NCBI GenBank assembly: GCA_018883665.1
Contig: JAHLFU010000224.1
Location: 1 to 8,136, forward strand
Origin: Paraprevotella stercoravium
Lineage (GTDB): Bacteria; Bacteroidota; Bacteroidia; Bacteroidales; Bacteroidaceae
Reading direction: 5' to 3'
DNA: 8,136 nt
Positions 1 through 6,125 of this stretch are shown in pieces. A program made the translations under genes and the position numbers. The notes beneath the pieces were generated by a model that made no database searches, was not told the origin of the DNA, and saw only the letters and a list, made by a program, of their open reading frames with translations. Each line of letters starts with the position of its first letter. The stretch's first letter is position 1.

Positions 1-705
1 ATATTTCAGACTGCTGTTATTCATTTGTGCCATCAAAGCCGCCGTATCTGCTTCGGATCTCAAACGCAGACTGATATAATAATCAGGATAAGAAGACTTA
101 TTCTTTTCTGTCTGGTCCATTCCGAACATGATAGAGAACGGGAAATTGGTATGCTGTCCCCACCCGGTTAAAACAGCCGAAATACGGTAAGTATTACCCG
201 CATAATAAATGGCACGTCCCAAAACATCAGTCGTTCCAAAAAGACGACGCGCCCCCTCTTCGGTCAGAGCAACTTCCTCCGGTACATTCAGAAAACTCCA
301 GCTGCCCCGCACTAACCGCACATCAAACATACGAACAAACAAGGAATCGGCACGAACGCAACCGAGATTTACATCCTCAGCTGCATCTTCAGAGAGTTTT
401 ACGGGAATCTCCCAATACCAATAGGCCGCTGCATCCTCCACTTCAGGAAAGGTTTCTTTCAGTTCCTCTGCCAAAGGAAAACGATGCTTTAAATTGGTCT
501 GATTTTCCCAGGCGCTAGATGATCCTAACAGATACATACGGTCTGCCCCACGATGGAAACTGTCGAACGTCTGCTCATAACGTACCCAAACGGCAGACAG
601 AGCAAAGCAGACAAAGCCCAAGGCCAGACCGACCATACTGGCCGTCGTCTGGACTTTATATTTCATGAGGCTGCGAACAGCCGATTTCAAATAATGCAAA
701 ATCAT
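1..705 (-). CDS. MacB/FtsX-family ABC transporter permease, N-terminal part (runs off the left edge)
   Basis: Inner-membrane permease subunit of a MacB-type ABC exporter, inferred to work with the adaptor and TolC protein encoded upstream. The frame is open from 705 to position 1 without a stop (235 residues seen); the C-terminal part lies outside the window. A short cytoplasmic N-terminus (MILHYLKSAVRSLMKYK) leads into a membrane helix at about residues 19-38, then a MacB-like periplasmic core with family-typical stretches such as FPEVEDAA, EEGARRLFG and DVLGRAIYY. The N-terminus closely resembles that of the next gene upstream (MIFHYIKIALRSLMKHP), so the two permeases are paralogues. Three in-frame ATGs (714, 708, 705) are possible; 705 is chosen because it aligns with the paralogue, but 708 or 714 would only add one or three residues. 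It follows the 783-residue permease by 48 bp, so it is probably the last or a late gene of the visible operon. The number of FtsX domains cannot be known from this fragment. Confidence 0.88.
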   Translation of the reverse strand, partial: MILHYLKSAVRSLMKYKVQTTASMVGLALGFVCFALSAVWVRYEQTFDSFHRGADRMYLLGSSSAWENQTNLKHRFPLAEELKETFPEVEDAAAYWYWEIPVKLSEDAAEDVNLGCVRADSLFVRMFDVRLVRGSWSFLNVPEEVALTEEGARRLFGTTDVLGRAIYYAGNTYRISAVLTGWGQHTNFPFSIMFGMDQTEKNKSSYPDYYISLRLRSEADTAALMAQMNNSSLKY

Positions 706-753
706 CATATTCATTCTTGTTTTAAATAATATCTTTTTCTTTTGAATTCTCAT

Positions 754-3105
754 TTACTCGCTTTTAATGACTTCGGCGGGATTAACCCGGACTATATTCC
801 GGATCCGGACATAAACTACAGCCGTTACCAGCAAAGCCACAAACAGAATCAAGCTGCCATAAAACAGCACACCAAGCTCTACGAACGAAATATACATCCG
901 GCTGTAAAGATTCAGCAAATAAGCGGCAAGCGGCAGGGCCACGGCTGCGGCCAGGACAACCAGCAGCATATAGAAGCGGGCAAACAACCAGACAATCTGC
1001 CACACACCCGCACCGTTAATTTTCCGAATGGCAACTTCCTTGCGACGGCGCTCGGTGTCGAGCGTAATTGCCGAATAAATGCCCAACAGAACGATCAGCA
1101 GACAGACCGCTGCCATAAACAGAACAATTCCGCGCAACTTGAACTCATAGGCGTGCTCTTGCCGGATATCATCCATCAGCGTAGACAACGAAACATCAAC
1201 ACTCTCGGGCAGCATCCGGCGAAGAATACGTTCCACAGACGCGCCGACCGCCTCTGTCTGTCCTTCGTAGCATTTCACATAACAATGCACTGTATCTGCT
1301 CCTAAATGCTCCGGATAGAAAATATGTCCCTGTCCTCTAATACTGAAATAATTATTCTCCAGTAAGGATTTGGAAACACCAGCCAGAGGATAACTATTAA
1401 GGAAATCATATAGGGTACTCCCAAAATCCGGACGTCCCAAGCGCCGGTACAAGATCTCATCCACCACAACACTTGTTCTTTCTTCTGAGGGCTGTCCGGA
1501 AAGCAAATCCACAGACATAAAGCGGAAAAAGGCAGGCGACACATGCATCATCAGTACATCCATGCGACCTTCCATAGTCCGACTTTCATCCGGAAACAAA
1601 ACCACACTGCGAACTCCTTCCAAATAATCCATTCCGGTCGTCAGCACATCCTCCACTCCGGAACATTTCCGGATCTCATCCACCAACGCTTCTTTTGTGC
1701 TATGATTCCAAAAAGGATAATCCAAAGATATACTCCAGATCCGTTCTTTTTCGGATATAGTCAACGTACCGAATATCGTGTTTGCCGTATATACCGACTG
1801 CAAATACAAGGCGGCGCCAAAAGTCAGCAGCACCCATCCGGCAAACAACTGAAGCACCAACGACAGATTGCGCCAGCGGTTTCCTGTACGCCTGCTCCGG
1901 TTCAACTGCTGTGCGGCAAGCGTACGGCGCACCCGATAGACAACACCCCAGGCCACGACACTGCATACAAGAAGCAGTCCAAGCAAATAAGTGGCCGTCT
2001 GAAACTGAAGCTGATACAGATCAACCCGGAAAATCATTTCCAGCAACGTGAGCTGCAGAAAAGGCGACAACAGTTCAATCAGCAGAAAGGTAAAAAAGGC
2101 GACCAGCAACACCGACAGCACGGTCTGTACCCAAAGCATCCGGTACAAATCCCAGAAACCGGCTCCGTTGACTTGCCGCAAACGGCATTCCCGCACACGC
2201 ATCCGGAAAGTTCCGAACAGGAAACGAAAAAAGTTAAGCAGTCCGGCCAACAAGACCAGGACACCCGCCGCCAAAGTCGAATTTGCCAGATGACGGGCTG
2301 TTCCATCTGTCCATAACTGATGCCCCAGTTTATAAGCTCGCAAGGAATAATCTTTGCCAAAAATACCGACTGCGGGATAGTCCTTTTGATTGAAATCCTG
2401 GACAAACTGATCTACAGATTGATTCGAAGGCAACAAAGCATAAGTATTCACTATTGTCTGGTAAGCTTCTTTCAGCAGACTCTCGCTGGCATTCACGATC
2501 AAAGCATCGAGCACCTGCAAAAAGTGCCAACTGGTATTTAAAGGCAAATCAGCCACAACAGCCCGGACGGTGAATTCCTGAGTATCGGTAATCCGTTTTA
2601 TTGTCTGCCCCAAAGCCTTGTCCGGACTGCCGAACAGTTTTCGGGCCGTATGCTCAAACAAGACCATAGAGTTCGGTGCTTTCTTAACTTGTTCCCAGTC
2701 GCCACAAAGAAACTCCGGTGTGAACACCCGGTTATATAGCGTGTCCGCTTCCCGGGCCGACAATTTATAAGGCAATGTCTTACCGTCCGATGCCGAAACC
2801 TCATAACTACGTGTTCCAGAATGCGCCAGATCACAGAACTCCACTCCCGGCATTTTTTGCCGCAAATATCCGGCCTGTTCACCCATATTTGAACATAACA
2901 ACTCGTCGATCGGATTATAAAAACTGATTTCCAGAATACGTTCCTTGTTCGGGAAGCAGTCATCGGTGGCATAAATATAACGGCTGAAATACAGGCAAAC
3001 ACTGAAACAAAACAACGCTACGGCCAGTCCGACCAAGGCAATCAGGTTTTGCCACGGATGCTTCATCAGGCTGCGGAGGGCTATTTTAATATAATGAAAA
3101 ATCAT
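754..3105 (-). CDS. Tandem-fused MacB/FtsX-family ABC transporter permease (8 predicted membrane helices)
   Basis: Inner-membrane permease of a MacB-type (type VII) ABC exporter; such proteins use ATP hydrolysis by a separate subunit to drive substrate from the periplasm into a TolC channel. The 783 residues show two MacB/FtsX halves in one chain: helix 1 (about 19-41), periplasmic domain (about 42-275), helices 2-4 (277-299, 325-346, 371-391), helix 5 (413-434), second periplasmic domain (about 435-655), helices 6-8 (658-681, 706-733, 743-767). The conserved cytoplasmic stretch after helix 6 reads RRKEVAIRKINGAG (687-700), and the tail RVNPAEVIKSE is a family hallmark. The matching stretch after helix 2, RECRLRQVNGAG (305-316), has drifted. 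There is no Walker motif, so an external ATPase is required. The gene starts 32 bp after the adaptor stop codon and is followed by a paralogue 48 bp later. The start at 3105 is the natural one: MIFHY matches the paralogue and an ACAAGAAT leader stands 2 bp upstream. Substrate unknown. Confidence 0.93.
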   Translation of the reverse strand: MIFHYIKIALRSLMKHPWQNLIALVGLAVALFCFSVCLYFSRYIYATDDCFPNKERILEISFYNPIDELLCSNMGEQAGYLRQKMPGVEFCDLAHSGTRSYEVSASDGKTLPYKLSAREADTLYNRVFTPEFLCGDWEQVKKAPNSMVLFEHTARKLFGSPDKALGQTIKRITDTQEFTVRAVVADLPLNTSWHFLQVLDALIVNASESLLKEAYQTIVNTYALLPSNQSVDQFVQDFNQKDYPAVGIFGKDYSLRAYKLGHQLWTDGTARHLANSTLAAGVLVLLAGLLNFFRFLFGTFRMRVRECRLRQVNGAGFWDLYRMLWVQTVLSVLLVAFFTFLLIELLSPFLQLTLLEMIFRVDLYQLQFQTATYLLGLLLVCSVVAWGVVYRVRRTLAAQQLNRSRRTGNRWRNLSLVLQLFAGWVLLTFGAALYLQSVYTANTIFGTLTISEKERIWSISLDYPFWNHSTKEALVDEIRKCSGVEDVLTTGMDYLEGVRSVVLFPDESRTMEGRMDVLMMHVSPAFFRFMSVDLLSGQPSEERTSVVVDEILYRRLGRPDFGSTLYDFLNSYPLAGVSKSLLENNYFSIRGQGHIFYPEHLGADTVHCYVKCYEGQTEAVGASVERILRRMLPESVDVSLSTLMDDIRQEHAYEFKLRGIVLFMAAVCLLIVLLGIYSAITLDTERRRKEVAIRKINGAGVWQIVWLFARFYMLLVVLAAAVALPLAAYLLNLYSRMYISFVELGVLFYGSLILFVALLVTAVVYVRIRNIVRVNPAEVIKSE

Positions 3106-3137
3106 AATTCTTGTCGTTTAAAAATTATTTACCAAGT

Positions 3138-4385
3138 TCAGAACACCAGTTCCTCTACATCACCAAAGTTATCATATCCTGTGGTAATGACACAATCTCC
3201 GGGCTGCAAACCTTCCACAATTTCATACTGCACGGGATTCTGACGCCCTATTTGTATCGGTATCTTCACGGCCCGTGTCTTGTCGGCATTCAGCTTGTAA
3301 ATCCAGCGTCCGCCGGTATGTTGATAAAAATTACCGCGCGGAATAACCAGCACCTTTTCCGGCTGTCCCAGTTCGATCTGCACGCGGAAACTCTTTCCCA
3401 GACGCACATTCTCGGGTACATCACCGGTAAAGACCAGATCCACATCAAAAGAGCGGTTCTTCACTTCCGGCACAACCTTGCTGACCCGCAACGGATATTT
3501 TTTACCCTGATAAGAGATCGTAGCCGGAAGCCCGGTAGTAATACGGTCCACATAATACTCGTTGAGCGAGGTATGCACCTTGAAACGGTCGGTCACCTTG
3601 ATGGCGGCAATCTGTTCTCCGGCACCGACTTTCTGTCCAAGAGTCACACTGACAAAACTCAACTGTCCGTCGGCCGGAGCACGCACCACCAGATCTTCCA
3701 GACGTTCCACGCTCCGCTCCAGTTTTTTCTGGCTTCGGATGCGGTCATTGCGCAACAGCTCGCGCCGTATTCCGTTCAGCACCGAATCGCTCCGGAGGCT
3801 CTGAAGCTGCAACTGGGTAGACTTCGTTTTATAACGGTATTCATCCTCCGACACTTCAAGCTGTGCCTTGCTGCGTATGCCCATGGCATATTCCTCTTTC
3901 TCCAGATTATAGCTCTTGCGGATCTTGTTCAGTTCATATTCCGCATTCAGAGTCTGCTGCTTCAGGGTGAGACTCTTCTGCTCCATCTCTAGTTCCTGCT
4001 CCCGGTAGGACATACATTGCTTCTCCCACTCGTCGCGCTGATCTTCGATGTCGTGCATCAGAGCCGTATTCCCCAAAATCAGAATCGTGTCGCCTTGCTT
4101 CATCCGTTTGCCGTCTTCGGCCACGATACGCTCCACATGACCGCCCTCGCGTGTGTTCACCATGAGCGTCATAATGGGCTGCACCACACCTTCCACATCC
4201 ACATACTCCAGAAAGTCGGCATGTTCTGCCTGTCCGGTCTGAACCTGATCGAGCTGAATCCGCAGGCGTTGAGGACCGGCTGCCTGCACCAGAGCATAGA
4301 CGAGCAGAGCGACCAGCACCACTCCACCGGCCAAAGCATAACGGTAACGCACGTACCAGGGTTTCTTCTTTAATTGAATATCCAT
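3138..4385 (-). CDS. HlyD/MacA-type periplasmic adaptor (membrane fusion protein)
   Basis: Periplasmic adaptor bridging the inner-membrane permease and the TolC channel. The 415 residues begin with a basic cytoplasmic end (KKKPWYVRYR) and one membrane anchor (about 18-35), with no lipobox. Then come the first half of the lipoyl/barrel-sandwich domain (about 63-109; EGGHVERIVAEDGKRMKQGD), a long charged heptad-rich alpha-helical hairpin (about 112-232) that would reach the TolC tip, with its turn near YAMGIRSKAQ (166-175), the second lipoyl half (VRAPADGQLSFVSVTLGQKV, 234-253), a beta-barrel domain (about 266-340) and the membrane-proximal domain (about 341-415, with GLQPGDCVITTG). Length and order fit the MacA/HlyD family. 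It starts 40 bp after the TolC stop codon and stops 32 bp before the permease. The leader is A/T-rich (AAAAAAAGATATT before ATG) without a GGAGG-type Shine-Dalgarno sequence, as is usual in Bacteroidota. Confidence 0.93.
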   Translation of the reverse strand: MDIQLKKKPWYVRYRYALAGGVVLVALLVYALVQAAGPQRLRIQLDQVQTGQAEHADFLEYVDVEGVVQPIMTLMVNTREGGHVERIVAEDGKRMKQGDTILILGNTALMHDIEDQRDEWEKQCMSYREQELEMEQKSLTLKQQTLNAEYELNKIRKSYNLEKEEYAMGIRSKAQLEVSEDEYRYKTKSTQLQLQSLRSDSVLNGIRRELLRNDRIRSQKKLERSVERLEDLVVRAPADGQLSFVSVTLGQKVGAGEQIAAIKVTDRFKVHTSLNEYYVDRITTGLPATISYQGKKYPLRVSKVVPEVKNRSFDVDLVFTGDVPENVRLGKSFRVQIELGQPEKVLVIPRGNFYQHTGGRWIYKLNADKTRAVKIPIQIGRQNPVQYEIVEGLQPGDCVITTGYDNFGDVEELVF

Positions 4386-4425
4386 AATATCTTTTTTTAA
4401 TGTTTCGTTTTTCAGAGTTCATATT

Positions 4426-5910
4426 CTATCGCCGCAGTTCCGCCTCCTCCAGTTCATGGCTCAAAGGGCAACGGGTGCGGAAGTCGTATTGCGTCAGGCT
4501 GCGCAAACCGTAATACAATGTCCAGTACGTTCTCATGGAAGAAATGTAACTGCGCTGTGCCGCATCCTTTTCGCTGGTGGCCGCATTCAGATCCAGAATG
4601 GTGGATTTGCCCGAAAGATAGAGTTTCAGAGCCACTTCGTAACGCCTCCTGGCGGTCTGCTCCGTGCGCACCGCAATAGCCACCTGACGAGCCTGAAGAT
4701 TAAACTGCCGCACCATTTTGCGCACATTCTGCTCAAAGTCGTCCACAGCCTGACTGACCTGTGTTTCGGTCAGCTCCATCTGCGAGCGGGCCACCCTTAC
4801 CCGTCCGCGGCCACGCCCCCAGTCCAGAATCGGGAAAGCCAAGGACACCCGTACATACTGCTGGTTCAGCGGATCGCGGTAAGAGTCCTGAAAACGGTCG
4901 GCTGTCTGCGACAGTCCGAATTGCATATACAGGTCGGCTTTCAGTCCGCGCGAAGCTTTGGCCGAGGCAAGATTGCTCTTGCTCTCCAAGATACGGCGCT
5001 TGAAGTTCTCGGGTTCGGGACTGTTTTCATACGCCAGACGCAAAGCCTCATCTATCGGCACTTCAAAAGGTATGATGCTGTCGGTGGGAAGCACCTCAAT
5101 ATCCTGCCGGTCGCCCAATCCTAAAAAGGAGCGGAGCGTCTGCATGGCATCTTCCACATCCATACGTGCCTGCATCACATTGGCTTCTTCATTCAGTTTG
5201 TTTACCTCCAGCTGCAGCATCTCATTCTCCGTGATGCTGCCGATGCGATAACGCCCCTGCGCATAGCGCCAGAGCGTATCGGCCGAAGCCTGATTGGAAA
5301 GGGCAATGTTCAGATCGGTCTGTGCCGAAGCCAACGCATAAAAGTAATTGCAGGTCTGCGATGCGATCAGCTCCAGGGTTTCGGCATACGACTTCTGCGC
5401 CTCACGGTAACGCACCGGTTCGATACGCCGGTTCCATTTCAGACTGTTGTATCCGAAGAAGGACTGGTTGTAACCGATGGAAAAGGGTTGCGTATTATAA
5501 GAGGTGGTCCGTCCGCCCAACTCGTCCATCCGGTTTACGGAAGACTGGAGGAACAGATTACCGCCCGTGAACCACACATTCTGGCTGATGGTCAGCGACA
5601 GGTCGGTGTTCAGAGTATTCTGCGCCTTGAACTGTTCCGTACCGTCGGGCTGCGTCACCCGATTGATCTGACGGTTCAGATAAGGGTCGGAAGAAAGGCT
5701 CACCTCGGGCAGATAGTTGGCCTTGAAAGAACGGTAGTTCCAATAGGCCGACCGGTAGGTATGCCGGGCTGCCTGTGCGTCGGGCGATGCCTTCTGGGCC
5801 TGAAGAATGGCTTCGGCCAAAGTGAAGGTCCGTTTGGTATCTTGGTCCTCGGCCAGCAGCGGAAGTGTTCCGACCAGCCATGCCGAAAAAAGCAGGAGTA
5901 AATGTTTCAT
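4426..5910 (-). CDS. TolC-family outer-membrane efflux protein
   Basis: Outer-membrane channel subunit of the tripartite exporter; family members form trimers with a beta-barrel and a long periplasmic alpha-barrel. From the ATG at 5910 the product has 494 residues with a clear signal peptide (MKHLLLLFSAWLVGTLPLLA, likely cut before EDQ). There is no lipobox cysteine, so it is probably not lipidated. Two OEP repeats are visible: the first ends with YRIGSITENEMLQLEVNKLN (221-240), the second includes LAFPILDWGRGRGR (357-370) and YLSGKSTILDLNAATSEKDA (431-450), all characteristic of Bacteroidota TolC-like proteins. An upstream in-frame ATG at 5949 would add 13 mostly charged residues (MFKREKQTKNKKT) ahead of the signal peptide. 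I reject it because it abuts the sigma-54 -12 element and lies upstream of the predicted transcription start (about 5939), and because the signal peptide starts at 5910. It is the first gene of the minus-strand operon; the stop is TAG at 4428-4426. Confidence 0.94.
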   Translation of the reverse strand: MKHLLLLFSAWLVGTLPLLAEDQDTKRTFTLAEAILQAQKASPDAQAARHTYRSAYWNYRSFKANYLPEVSLSSDPYLNRQINRVTQPDGTEQFKAQNTLNTDLSLTISQNVWFTGGNLFLQSSVNRMDELGGRTTSYNTQPFSIGYNQSFFGYNSLKWNRRIEPVRYREAQKSYAETLELIASQTCNYFYALASAQTDLNIALSNQASADTLWRYAQGRYRIGSITENEMLQLEVNKLNEEANVMQARMDVEDAMQTLRSFLGLGDRQDIEVLPTDSIIPFEVPIDEALRLAYENSPEPENFKRRILESKSNLASAKASRGLKADLYMQFGLSQTADRFQDSYRDPLNQQYVRVSLAFPILDWGRGRGRVRVARSQMELTETQVSQAVDDFEQNVRKMVRQFNLQARQVAIAVRTEQTARRRYEVALKLYLSGKSTILDLNAATSEKDAAQRSYISSMRTYWTLYYGLRSLTQYDFRTRCPLSHELEEAELRR

Positions 5911-5949
5911 GGTCTTCTTGTTTTTCGTCTGTTTTTCTCTTTTAAACAT

Positions 5950-5964
5950 TCAAAAACCGTGCCA
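5950..5964 (-). promoter_or_regulatory. Sigma-54 (RpoN) -24/-12 promoter of the efflux operon
   Basis: Read on the minus strand the site is TGGCACG-GTTT-TTGA. The sigma-54 consensus is TGGCACG-N4-TTGC, so the whole -24 block and the spacing between the GG and the -12 G match exactly; the only departure is A in place of C after the -12 G. The -12 G is complementary to position 5951, which puts transcription start near 5939 and leaves a leader of about 29 nt before the TolC ATG at 5910. The divergently encoded regulator is a sigma-54 activator, which strongly supports the assignment. Confidence 0.85.
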
Positions 5965-6019
5965 AACACATAATCCACTCAAATACAACACATTGGTAAA
6001 AAGGCGAATTTAAAACGCC

Positions 6020-6033
6020 GTGCGATTCCGCAC
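6020..6033. promoter_or_regulatory. Enhancer/operator dyad 1 (GTGCG-ATTC-CGCAC)
   Basis: A perfect inverted repeat with 5-bp arms and a 4-bp centre. Its centre (6026.5) is about 88 bp upstream of the predicted sigma-54 start site. It shares arms and spacing with dyad 2, and their centres are 21 bp apart, so both lie on the same DNA face. This is the expected layout for dimers of an NtrC-type activator with a Fis-like helix-turn-helix. That the neighbouring regulator binds here is inferred. Confidence 0.75.
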
Positions 6034-6039
6034 AAAAAT

Positions 6040-6055
6040 CGTGCGGAAACGCACG
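6040..6055. promoter_or_regulatory. Enhancer/operator dyad 2 (CGTGCG-GAAA-CGCACG)
   Basis: A perfect inverted repeat with 6-bp arms and a 4-bp centre; the 14-bp core has the same GTGCG-N4-CGCAC form as dyad 1. Its centre (6047.5) is about 109 bp upstream of the predicted sigma-54 start. It also reaches the place where a -33 element of the regulator's own promoter would lie, so binding here could affect both directions. Together with the right arm of dyad 1 it makes a further inverted repeat (CCGCAC, 7 bp, GTGCGG; 6028-6046). Confidence 0.75.
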
Positions 6056-6077
6056 CACAACACAAGCAGAAATGTTT

Positions 6078-6085
6078 TATCTTTG
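6078..6085 (+). promoter_or_regulatory. Bacteroidota-type -7 element (TAnnTTTG) of the regulator-kinase operon
   Basis: TATCTTTG matches the TAnnTTTG -7 consensus for the primary sigma factor of Bacteroidota in every fixed position. It would start transcription near 6092, about 34 nt before the regulator ATG. No TTTG/TTG -33 element is visible around 6052-6060; dyad 2 ends there instead. This suggests a weak basal promoter, or one under control of the protein bound at the dyads. Confidence 0.6.
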
Positions 6086-6125
6086 CTCCGTAGAAAAACA
6101 AGAAACCGCAAAAACATAAAAAAAG

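Noticed and set aside
1..3105. Lower GC in parts of the permease genes as a sign of recent transfer
   Set aside because: Hand counts of a few 60-base lines ranged from about 40 to 52 percent in the permeases and 48 to 63 percent in the other genes. The ranges overlap, and membrane proteins often differ in composition.
3111..3992. Long open frame on the plus strand opposite the adaptor gene (293 residues), and similar ones at 742-1305, 1543-2316 and 4456-5124
   Set aside because: They lie opposite clearly recognisable genes, have odd residue composition rich in His, Gln, Arg and Pro, and show no domain pattern. They are mirror frames of real coding sequence.
5980..5987. TGTATTTG on the minus strand as a second, TAnnTTTG-type promoter for the TolC operon
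   Set aside because: It misses the consensus in one of the key bases (TG instead of TA) and has no -33 partner; the sigma-54 site is much stronger.
6020..6055. Hairpin-forming repeats as a transcription terminator or RNA element
   Set aside because: No T-run follows in either direction, and the region is upstream of both predicted transcript starts (about 5939 minus, 6092 plus), so it would not be transcribed from them. Two matching dyads in phase fit protein-binding sites better.
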